Assembly: GCA_010279815.1 (NCBI GenBank)
Contig: QEOQ01000433.1
Location: 310,845 to 368,301, forward strand
Length of the DNA: 57,457 nt
Origin: Brachionus plicatilis
Taxonomy: Eukaryota > Rotifera > Eurotatoria > Ploima > Brachionidae
Direction of reading: 5' to 3'
Numbering within the stretch: the stretch's first letter is position 1; each line of letters starts with the position of its first letter. The position numbers and the translations under genes are program-made. Positions 11,701 through 23,700 of this stretch are shown here, piece by piece. The notes beneath the pieces were generated by a model. That model was not told the origin of the DNA. It saw only the letters and a list, made by a program, of their open reading frames with translations, and did no database searches.

Positions 11701-14700
11701 TTTGAAGTTGATGATCAATTCAAAATAACATTTCAATTCAAAGAGTTAATCTTTAGATTTTAAAATTAATCTTTAAATTTGGACTGGCATCAAAATGTAT
11801 TAAAATAAGTCAAAATTGAAGATCTAAAAGAACTTCAATTTTCTAAAGGGTTAGTTATTTTTAGAATGAAATCCCAAAAAAAATTAAATTTAGGGTTTCA
11901 GAGAACGGCAAATTTCAATTTTCAAAATTTTCAAATAAAATAAATAGTAAGCTGCATTTTAGCAGATTTTTAACTTTGCATTTAAATACAATAATAAGTG
12001 GTTTAATTTTTTGTGTTTGAATTACAAAATGTATCCAATGTTAAAATAACATTGAAAAAGTGCGATGTTTCAAATATTTTTTTCAATTTCAAATAAAAAT
12101 ACAATTTTAAGTTAATATTGCACGCATTTTCATATTTGAAAATAAACTCTCTAGTGAAATAGAATGAGTTAAATTTTTATTTGGAAATTATTGAAAAAAA
12201 ATATTGAAAATTCCTTTAAACTTCTGAATAATTTATTTATTTATTTGTTTTTCTATACCGAGTTAATGCTCCTTAAGAATAAAAATAAAATGAAAAAAAA
12301 TAAATAATTTATTTAGATTTAAATAGATTTTCAATCCGTGAAAAACTCGATCTAGTCGGTTGGGTGAACCATAGTTGTTTTTTTTATGCGAACAATTATT
12401 TTTGGGGATTTGTGAACTATAAGTTCACCTAATTTAACGTAAAGGTGAACCAAAAAAGAATTAGGTGAAAAATTTTTTGATTATGTGAACAAATTGAATA
12501 GAATAGCTATTTAATGGAATGCCAAATTCTCGAAACTGATATAAAAATAAACAATTGAATTTAATAATTTTTTTGATTTTTTTTTTAATTCGAAGGAGGT
12601 TTAGAAATAGCATTTGCTTTGATCTTGTTGACCTAGTATTACCCATTCAACAATCCAAAATACCCAAATCCCCTCTCTACTTAAATCTCTTCCTTAAAAC
12701 ATAATTAATAAAAATTAAAGAAAATTAAAATTAATTTATAAACCTATAGTTTTTAATATTTTTTATAATTTATAAAATTAATTCAAGTGTTTGACTCTGG
12801 GAAACATAGATTCATCTATTTTACAAATTTTACATATTATTTTTTTATTTGAAATTGAAAAAATTATTTGAAACATCGCACTTTTTCAATGTTATTTCAA
12901 CATTGGATACATTTTGTAATTCAAACACAAAAAATTTAACCAAGTGTAAATAAAAATATTTTTAATATTTTCATTGAATTTTTAACTATTTCAAAATATG
13001 GTCTTATTTTTTTTTTCTTTCAAAAACCGTTTGAAGTGTTTATATATTTGATTATATATACAGGAGAATTATTTATAATTAATAAGATTATTTTAGAAAA
13101 AAAAGGCACAATCGATACACTTTTAACGGGTGGCCTAAAATGGTTGTCTTAAAATTCATTTAGAAAAAAAATGGTGAATGGACAAAATTTTACTATTATA
13201 TCATTGTCAGTTCACCATTTTTTTTCTTAATGAATTTTAAGACAACCATTTTAGGCCACCCGTTATTAAAAGTTGTAAACTATTCATTTAGAGTAAATTT
13301 TTTTAATAGCAATTAAAAAAAAAAAATGTTAATTAACTTTAATTTTTATAACATGCAAAATTTAAAATCGGCTAAATACAGCTTTATATTGGTTTATTTA
13401 AAAATTTAAATTTGAGCAAAATTTTTACTTTTTTTAAATTAGAAAAAAATCATATATAGCAAAACAATTTTAAGTCAAAAATTCAAAATTCAGAAAGAAT
13501 TAAGCTTATGAACCATTTGATCTTCAATTTTAAGTTTTTAAATTTTTAAGAAGTATAAAAAATTTTAGGTATTGTGGGTTACAAATAAAGAATTAAACAA
13601 AATTCGTAATTTTTTGATAAGTAAAAATTAAAGTAAATAAAAATTTTTAAAAAAATCGAACATTAAATTTTTTCAAGCTTTGTTGCAATTTTTTTAACTT
13701 TTAAGTAATATTTTTACTAAAATATTATTTGGTAAAAAAGGCTAAACTAGGGAAGTAACATATTCTGAAGTATTTTTTTATTTTACTATTTAATTTTAAT
13801 TTTAATTTATCGTAAAATGTAGAAATTTTGTTAGATTTGTAGTTGAATTTTATAATACAAACTGTTAATAATTTCTGTCTTTAATCAGTTTTTTCTTATT
13901 AAGGTTCTTGCAACGATTACGAATATTTTAAATTAGAAGAATCAAAATGTGTGCCGAAATTAAAAGAATTCGATTATTGCTCCTTTGGCCAAATGTGTCT
14001 TAGTCCAATGTTTTGTTCAATTAAATTTGATTGTAGATGTCCTGGATACTTTTATTTTGAGAATACAACGTCTTCATGCAATAATAAATTGATGGTTAAT
14101 GCCAAATGCAAAAAAGACCACCAATGTAGACAAGACTTAGGTCTAACCTGTAAAAATGGCAGATGCCTATGTTCATCTTTAAAATACACCTGGTCTTCAA
14201 GAAATCTCAAATGCAAGTTAACTTATCAGAAATCAATATGTACTGCTGATTCAGACTGCAATAATTCAGAAAATTTAGTATGTCAACTGGAAAATCCAGA
14301 CAGCCAATTCTATCGCACTTGTGATTGTATAAAAGAAGAAAATAATGAAAATTATTGGGATGGATCAAAATGTGTGAAATCAAAAACATATCGATCTGAC
14401 TGCTTATCAAATGACCATTGTAAAATATTGACTGAAAATACTTTTTGTTCAATGCATTTAAATAAATGTGAGTGTCCAAATTTACACTATTGGAATGGTT
14501 ATAAGTGCATGCCGAAAAAAACTTACCTTGATACATGCTTAGACTCGTATGAATGTAAGGAATCTCAATTATTATTCTGTAATGGAACAAAATGTAATTT
14601 TATTTTTTTTTACAATTAAAACCAACCTATAATTTCATATATGGGTTAATTTTTAAATCTGTATTTATTATCCGTAGCGAGAGCTTCATGGAATTTACTT

Positions 14701-17700
14701 TTTTTATCTTTTACTATCTTTAAGATTCATCAGTTAAATATATACTCACTTTCTTTATAAAAATGCCACTCTTTAATCTTTTTGTTATAACTTCTACTTT
14801 TTGTTTTTTAAATAGCTAATTAAATTAAGCAGCAGTTTTTCCAAAGAAAGATTAATTAGCCAATACATCCTATAGAGGGCAATTAATCAATTAATGAGGC
14901 AATTATATAAATAAAAAATTATTGCTGAAATACTTTATGCGTTCTCTCAAAATAATCTAACCAGACTTCCTTTTATTTTCCCGAGCACAACTTTTTTGAA
15001 TGAATTTTCAAAATAAGTTATTAATTGAAAATTATGGATGATTGACTAAATCATTCATAATAAAATCAATGAAAAATAAGAAAAAAAACGCGCAGAAATT
15101 ACTTTTTCAAGGATTGTTGAATATGCATTATTCGAAAATCAGGGTCTTGTCTGTCATGGGACCAAGGGGGTCATGTGACCTGATGACTCATCTTAGTTGG
15201 TTACCGGATATTTTTTTTTCAGGTCATATAAGTTTGAGTAATACTCAAATTATATGACCAATATTTTCTTTCTCATTTTATTATTTTAAACCATAATTTT
15301 TTGTGACCCAACAAAATATTTGGTAACCCATTTTATTATTTGCTTCAAAATTAAAAAAATTAAAGAATTAATGTTTATTTTAATTATTATTTAAGTTAGT
15401 TATTTTTGTTATCTATTACTATTTATTTTAGTTTTTTAAGTATCTAAGTAAAAAGAAGAATAATCCTAAAGTTAAAAATCTTAGAAAAAAAGAGATAATT
15501 CTTTCTGGATATGTAAGGATCTGGTGGTTCGCAGTTATAACATTTATAATAATTAAAAAAAAGAAATTAAATGATAATATTAATTTTATTAATAAATGGC
15601 CACTTCTAGCCTAACAATTAGTAATAAAAAAAATTGGTAAAAAGAAAAAGAAAACAAAATTATTTCTTAGTTTTTCTAAGTATTTCTAATTATTTCTAAT
15701 CGCACATCTCTAGTATTTTACACAGTGTTAAATACGGTAACAAGCAAATTTATCCCGAAATTATTTTATCACGTTTTTTTTTTAACCCCGATTTCATTAA
15801 TCTTGAAAATTTTATATCCCGAAAAAATTTTTAATAAAAAAATATTTAAGATTTAAGCCATAAATGAACCAATATAAAAAGGAAATTATTTTAAATTTTT
15901 TATTGGAATAAAAAAATTTAAATTGACTAAAAAAAATAACAATAATAGAAAAAAATGAATAAAAATTTGGATTTTCCATGTATCGGTTAAGGCAGTCCAA
16001 ATCTTTTTTTTGTTTTACTCGTCTTGGATTTTTTTAATTAAACACAATCGAGCTGCATTGCGATCTAATCGTGAAACGCGCTGTTTGCTAATGCTGTTAA
16101 CTTGCCAAAAACGACAAGCTTCGTTTTTGAAGTCGAGTTCACTAATCGACACGTTCGCATTCTTCTCTTTTTGCATCGTGTATTCTTTTCAATGTGTCAT
16201 TGCTTTGGATTGACTCTAAATAATGAAATGACGTGTCGCTTGAGTCATCTGAGTCCAATTCACCCCTGATTGATGTTAAAGGGATACGATTTCTCGTTGG
16301 CAATTGTGTTACAATTTCGGGTTCGACAGTATTTTGTTCCAGCGTATCTTCAATCATTGTTAAGTTCGGCAAGACGATTGTTTCTTAATTGGTAATCGTT
16401 GGTTCTGATGTTGCAGTTTCTGTCGCATCAGGCGTGAGAGGTCGAATGAGTACGGGAAGAGCGTCGATAACTAATTCATCGCTGTCATTGTCGTCAAAAA
16501 AGGCTGTAATGTCAGTTCTTTCGTGCCAATATTCAACTGGATATTGAATAAACTGAGATAAACTTATCATAAAACCTTTAAGATCAGCTGAATTTAAGAT
16601 ATGCTGAATCTTAATTAACTCCAATTGAAAATCTTCTTCCCTATTACTCTTAGATTGTGATCTAATTACCTGCGCTTGCTTGATTCGTTCAAAGTCGACC
16701 AACACTTTTGACTGCTGTTGTTTGAGGAAGCTGATCAGACTAAAAGTACTTGTATGGTTTGTACTGATGAGAAGCAGATTTTACAACAAAATATTAGTTG
16801 TATTTGTAAGGTGTAGGTGTACTGTTTGCCTACACCGTACAAATACATCTTTTTCAGGATTTTTTTTCAATTTGGTGTATTTGGGGCATCTTGAAGTTTA
16901 GGATCAAAAAAATCAGATCAAATAGTTTTTTTTTATAACTTTTGAATGGTACTTGATTAAGTCTCTCTGCAAAATGCTAAATAATGCACAATACATGCTG
17001 AATATTGTGTGAGGCTCTGCAAAAACTCTGCATTTTGCAGCAAAATGCACGCCATTAAAAACTATTTAATTTGACTGCGCATTTTAATGCAGAGTTTTTG
17101 CAGAGACTCATACAATATTCAGCATGTATTTTGCATTATTTAGCATTTTGCAGAATGACTTAATCAAGTACCATTCAAAAGTTATAAACAAAATACTATT
17201 TGATCTGATTTTTTTGATCCTAAACTTCAAGATGCCGTATTTGGTGTAGGTGTAAGGTGTATGTTTACAATACACCCTGTGAAATAGACAAAAAATAAAG
17301 GAGTTTTTGGTGTAAGAAAACTCAATAAACATTGTTTTACTAAATTTGATAATTAATAAATTTATAATATTTTGCATTCTAGACTTTTTTGCAATTCTTA
17401 TGAAAATTATTGTTTGATGAGAAATTTTTCTTTTTTTTTCCTAGAAAAATCAGTTAATTTTTTTAAATCAAAGTTTATTTTTTCAAATTAAGTTTTTACT
17501 TTCAAAGTTATCCAAAAATCTTAAGTTTGCTTTTAAAAATGATCTATAAATTAATAATATATCAGATTGATCTGGTGACTTTTTATCAATTCTCTCAGAT
17601 TCACTGAAAAATCGTTCCGCTTCAGCATTTGAGCTTGGAATTGTTACTAATCTTAAAAATAGATCAAACAACATAGGTAAATGAAACATATTCTTTTTCA

Positions 17701-20700
17701 AAAACGATATAGTTGATGTTTTTTTTTGTTCTGAAATATAAGTTTTAAATAAACTGATCTCTTTTTCGTTCTTTATATAAAATTCATATGTCTCACTATG
17801 AGAATTTAAGTGAGATCTCGTTACAAATTTCAAACCTTTGATCCCGTCAAACTCGGCAACTTCATATTGATTTTGATCAAAAAAAAATCTTCTATTAATG
17901 ACATAGCATTTATGATTTCTGAAAGTTGGTCTGGCTCATCTAATTTTAGATAGGGGCAATATTAAACCGTCACTATTTTTAATAGAAATCGTCACTATTT
18001 TTATTAACATGTTTAAATAAAATATACATACATACTTTAAATAATGATTCTCGATCAGAGAATAGATAACATAGTGAAATTAATTATTGATCAATCAAAT
18101 TATTTAAAAGCCCACTTTGAATATTGATATTGATCCTAATTGTAGACATATTAATTTAAGAATACAACATATCACTATAAATTATAGCTAAATTACCTAA
18201 ATTAGTGTTATCAAAGTCAAACTTTGTGCTCTTATATATAAATAAAAGTTCTCCTACCAATTGATTTAGATAAGTTTTCAAAAATTATCATCAACTTCTG
18301 ACTCTTCTGTGTTCAAACGTACTACATTGATGATGATACATCGGGTGATGCAAGCTAAATCGAAGAGCTTCGCTTGCATCTTGACTCAATAATTGCTTGA
18401 TTTTCTTTTTGCTAATTAACCTTTTTTATAAACCACCATCTCTTTTATTTTTGTATTTCTTTTATTATCAATTTAATAAATTTTGATCACTAATAAAATT
18501 CTTTCTTGCGAAATGTTCAATTATTTGATTTCTAATTCTATAATAAGTCATCTTTATTAAATTGGTACTTTAAGCTATTTATTTAGATTTTAATTTTTAT
18601 TAATAATAGTTAGGTTTTTATTGTAAAAAGTGATGATTTACAGTAAAATTAGTGATGGTATTCAAAAAGTTTTTGTTTTGGTGCAAAATAAAAGACTTAT
18701 TTATTAGGCTAAAATAGTTTATTTAGAATCTATTAACTAGAAAACGGCCGTTCTGAGGCAAATATAAATATTAGTAAAATATTAAGTAAGAAAGAAGAAG
18801 AGATGAAAACAGAGTGAGAATAAAATAGAGCTCAGCCAAACGGCTAAAACTAAAATGTAAAAGAAAGGACGCTTTAAATCATAAAAAGAAGAAACTAGAA
18901 TAGAAAAAGAAAAATAGACAAAAATTAAAATTTAAAAGTTTATAAAATTTGATTTTAGAGAGGGAGGTTTAGTCAGCTGATAAGTTGAAGGTGCTTGCAA
19001 AAACATTCCAACTTAATATTGTGATTGGCAGCTGAAGAGCTACTACATCACAGTATTTTTATAAAATAGTGACGATTTCCATTTAAAATAGTGATTATTT
19101 TTGTCAAAAATAGTGATTATTTTTGTGATGTTTTTTGTTAAAATTATTGATAAATATTGATTAAATTTAGTGACGATTTCTATTAAAAATAGTGATAGTT
19201 TAAATACCACCCATTTAGTTAACATCATAATAATATCTCTTATATGCTTTGGTCCTTTTTCAAAATATTGTTTTCCTATTGAGCGTTTCTTCCACATGAC
19301 ATGAGTATAAACCTTAAAACCGCAGCAACTAAGTAGTCCGAATCTAATTCATTTTCGAATTTTGTTATAATGTGTTTCATTTAATTTTTTCTACATTTAT
19401 CATGATAATGCTCAACACAAATCAATCCAAATTACCATTAACAAAAAGGATACAAATTCGACTCGATTTCTAAATTAAATCGCCATTTGTAAAATAAACT
19501 CTGTCTCATATGGAACTACTTCAAAAGGCTCAACTTGGACATTGCCTGAAACAGATTTGTTATCAAAAGAAAATTTTTCTGTAAATTGATAGTTAATTAT
19601 TGCTTTATCCTGGAATTCTTTTGTATTTTCATCATCTTTATCATCTTCGGGTTCCTCTCCAACTTCTACGTTTTCAATAATTTCATCACCATTCTAATTT
19701 TTTCTTCATATTCCTGATTATTTTCATCATTACTTTGAGAATCTTGATCATTAAATTCATTTAATTCAAAATCAATGTTTTCTAGTTGACTAATAAGTCT
19801 AACAAGATTTGAACACTCATCGAAAATAATTCCAACTATTTTTTCTTGTTAAATTCGAATAAATTTACATTAGTTTCAATGCTTATTTTCATGTTTTCAG
19901 TATTGTGTCCACCGATATATTTTTCTAAACCCAAAACGAAAATATCTCTTTTTAGATCTATATTAATCACTGCTGCAGCAACTACAAAAAAATCTTTTTT
20001 CCTTTTGCTTCTCCAACCATCAACAACTAAAACAGCATATTTTATCTATTGGGGATTTCCATTAGAATTAAATTCTTTAATTCTGATATAATTTTTTCAA
20101 CAAAAGAGTACCTCCCAATTGATTTAGGAAAAACTTGTCTTAGATCAAAGTCCTCCAGAGCTTTGACGGCTTTGGTGTTTTTTATGAAAAATATCTAATG
20201 ATGTAACAATTTAAATTTAATTCTCTTTTGAGGAATATTTTTCAATTTCATTTAACCACATGCGAATTTCCTGTTTGTGTTATCTTAAATGTTCCAGCAG
20301 ATTACCATTTCTACCAAATTTCTGTATTGATGTATAAACAAAGTTTTCTTTTATTGGATTTGGTATGCATATTCTGCATTTAAATTTTACAAATATCTTA
20401 TCTTGATTGGATAACTTTGTCACAGATTCAAAAAAATGATACACATGAAAATACAACTTTGATTTAAATTCTCCTTTGTTATTTTCTATTTTAAATTGTT
20501 TTCCTTTAAAATCACATTAGTGCTTTACTATTAAATAAGTTAATTAATGCATTTATGTCAGAGTTAATTCTTTTTTAAAATAGATTTTCGTTCTTTGAAA
20601 AAAAATCATTATTTTAATTGGAAATATAAAATTTTATGTAAATATTCATCTGGTTGTCTTTGTTGAGTTAAAGTTGGAATTAAAGCAGGGACAGTTTACT

Positions 20701-23700
20701 GGTGTGAACTAGAACTCATATAATTTATATTAAGAGTAACCTTATACAAATAATAAATAAAGATGTATAAGTCATTTATTATAAAAATTAATTTTGCATA
20801 AAAATTATATAGATTAATTCTTTATTTTGGTTTTCTCTTTGTTGTTTATCTTCAGATGAATTCTCAGAATCAAAAGGACGCGTAAAGAAAATTTTTAATT
20901 ATTTAATTAATTAAAATCATGCATTCTAAGTTTAAAATAATTGAACTATTCTTTTTCTTGATCGAACTGCAGTAGGGGAGAGTGTATAAGCTGATATCTA
21001 AATGATTTAAAAAAATACAAATAGAAAAAAATATTCAATTTTAGTTTTATTTTTATACTCGAGTTGTTTTTTATCCAATTTTTACAGAAGTTTTAGATTT
21101 ATGCGATAGTGTTGATCGACGAAGAGAATATATATGTTCAAAATTATTCTTTTCCTTTGATTTTTTGGCCACTGAAAGTATTTTTTTTCTTTTTACACCA
21201 AATACAACTAAATTTCTGGTCTTTTTTGAAGGGTATACTTAACAACTATACCTTACACTTACACCAAATACACCAATTTTGAAAAAATCCAGAAAAAGGT
21301 GTAGGTCTATAGTGTAGGCATACAGTACACCCTCACCCTTAAAATACACCTAATATTTTGATGTAGAATCTGCTCCTGATGAGTTTATTAAAGCCTGAAT
21401 GGAAACCCTCTTTCCTATTGTTCGTTCGGATATCTGAGCTAAAATGATTCTATAGAGTAGGCTCGAAATCCTTCAATTAATTTTACTCGAAATAGTTGAT
21501 AAATTGATCACATTTGGTATCGTTTGGCTTGAAAGTTTAATCAATCTCAAATTCAGCTTGTACTTTGTCTAATTGCACAAACGCAAGGGTTCCAAACAGA
21601 TTGATAAACTCGTAATATTCGCTTTTCGCATATTGTGCTTTTAGACCAAGACGAACTGCGCGATGAAAGATGGCTTGTCCGAAATGGAACCAGCAGCCTT
21701 TAACTTATACGTTCGGAAAATGGAATCGAATAGCGTGCGTGCTAGCTTTCTCGTAGTCAGCCATTACCAATTTTGATTCATTGTGATGTTTTTCAAAGAG
21801 TAAAAACTTCAAGGTACGTTCTCTTTTTGCAGTCTTGTGTTAAAACGTATACGGACCGCAGCGTTGCGGTTTCGGTTGTAATTTTTCAAAAGACCGTGTA
21901 TGGTGAACAAATGCATTAGCTTTATTGGGACACACTTGAAAATTCCGTCCATAAACCATTGCTCGGCTTCACTTATCTTCAAACCTTGATCATCGACAAA
22001 AACTAAAGTTTTATTGACTTAAGACCTATTGTCATACCGTTAAAAAATTTTATTATTTGAAGTAAATGTATATTCGCCTGTAATCTCTAAATCCGCTAAA
22101 TTGGTTGGCTCTTTTTCGTTGTTTCTTGATCGGATTTTTTGTAGCGTTGAAGACATATTCTTGAATGTCTCAACTTGCGTCCGAATTACTCGTCCGTTAA
22201 CGCCATTTCGAATCAGTTTTATTTCGAAATCATTGTAGCATTGAACAATACTTTTCCAACTGTATTCGTTAATTACTTGTTTTAATTTTTGTTTGGACTC
22301 AATTATTAAAATATGAGACTCTGAAAACTCGTGATGATAATGTTTTCCGCGAGTTTTTGCGACAACATTATCTTTAACGATGATAATCGCATAACAAGTT
22401 GGGTCGGTGCAAACGTAGTGTGTTTGGCTTGAAAGTTTTGACGATCTAAAATCTAGCTTGTACTTTGTCTAATTGTCTAATTTTGTAATCGAACTGTTTT
22501 CGTAAATTTTTTGTTTTAATTTTTGATTGGACTAAGTTATTAATATATATGACTCTGAAAACTCTTGTCGAAATTTTGATTGTTTTCCTTCCGCCAGTAG
22601 CGATAACCGTTGAATAATGAGATGGGGTGTCCACTTTTTTGGTTTTTTATTCCTTGTTTACTTAGAATAAAACAAACAGTGTTATGAGTCTGGTCAGAAG
22701 ACATTTTTAGAAGATTTAAATTTTTTATTACTTTTAACTTTAATTTTAATACTTTAAGTTAATATTTTTTATCAATTTATATTTTATTTTATTGAGAATT
22801 TGTCAAATTATTTGATAATTAATTAATTGGTTCTTATTCTCATATTTTATTTAAATTTTTATTTTACGGAAGTGGTTAATCATTTACATGTTAAACTTTT
22901 AATCTTAATTTTTGTCATAAATTTTTTTTGGTATATATTTCTTAGAGATTCAGACCCCCCCTAGCAAAAAAAAAAATTTTTTCCCCCCTTAAAATTTTGT
23001 ATAAACCTAGGTTTTCTTAAACATAGAATCCAAAAATGAGGTCGAAATCCATATCTGGAGATAGTGTGGAAGTTTTGCATCGCGCGAAATTTACAAATTA
23101 CAAATTTTGACATTGTCCGAAAAGAAGTGGTCAAGGGTTTAAAGTTTGTTATAAATCTGAATAAAATAAAAATGTGATGTATTTTTTATCATAAGTTAAC
23201 TTATTCCTTTTTTTAGACATATCATTTAAATTGAACTTTGCAATTTTTAAAATCAGTGTTCATTTTTTACTGTTATGTCATTATTTCGTACGAAAATTCA
23301 GATACTTGCATAAATATAAAAATCTATAAGCTTATCAGTCATATTTTAAATTTTTTTTTAATTATAACTTTTAAAAAACTATGAAAATAAATGCTGCTAA
23401 ATTGTTAAGTTGTATGATTACTTTATTTCAGTGGCTAAAATAAACAGTTAATGATATCTGTCTTTGATCAGTTTTTTTCTTCTTAAGGTTCTTGCAACGA
23501 TTACGAATAATTTAAATAAGAAGAATCAATGGGAACAAAAGATACAAATATTACGGATCCCTGCTAAATTGCTAAATTGAATGATTATTTTATTTTAGTG
23601 GCTAAAATAAACAGTAAATAATTTCTCTGTCTTTAATCAGTTTTTTCTTATTAAGGTTCTTGCAACGATTACGAATTTTTTAAATTAGAGGAATCAAAAT

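Larger units (their letters stand above)
16772..21375. mobile_element. hAT-superfamily transposon inserted in the MULE
   Basis: The 4604-bp element is flanked by the 8-bp target duplication CTGATGAG (16764-16771 and 21376-21383), the hallmark length of hAT insertions. Terminal inverted repeats of about 120 bp start AAGCAGATTTTACA on the left and GAGCAGATTCTACA on the right (reverse complement). They share the GTGTATTTGG-rich subterminal region. A degraded hAT transposase lies inside on the minus strand, and two younger elements (16885-17236 and 17962-19203) sit within it. Confidence 0.9.
16015..22704 (-). pseudogene. MULE (Mutator-like) transposase, split by a hAT insertion
   Basis: Reading right to left, the frame starts MSSDQTHNTVCFILSKQG and has FLYWCH-like finger parts (GYRYW; CTDPTCYAIIIV...HYHHEF). 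The MULE catalytic region follows (DDQGLKISEAEQWFMDG, LFTIHGLL, then KGCWFHFGQAIFHRAVRLG). The C-terminal NRKEGFHSGFNKLIS motif is cut by the hAT element 16772-21375. Removing that element and one 8-bp duplication restores the frame exactly (GFNKLISTNHTSTFSLISFL) into the 16705-16385 part. The tail ends near 16015. Several indels and stops, plus an internal rearrangement at 22430-22580 that duplicates pieces of the gene, show it is dead. MULE termini were not identified. Confidence 0.85.

Noticed and set aside
14207..14590. 127-codon minus-strand frame, repeated at 23959-24342
   Set aside because: It is antisense to the cysteine modules of exons 3 and 3b and is conserved only because the exon is duplicated.
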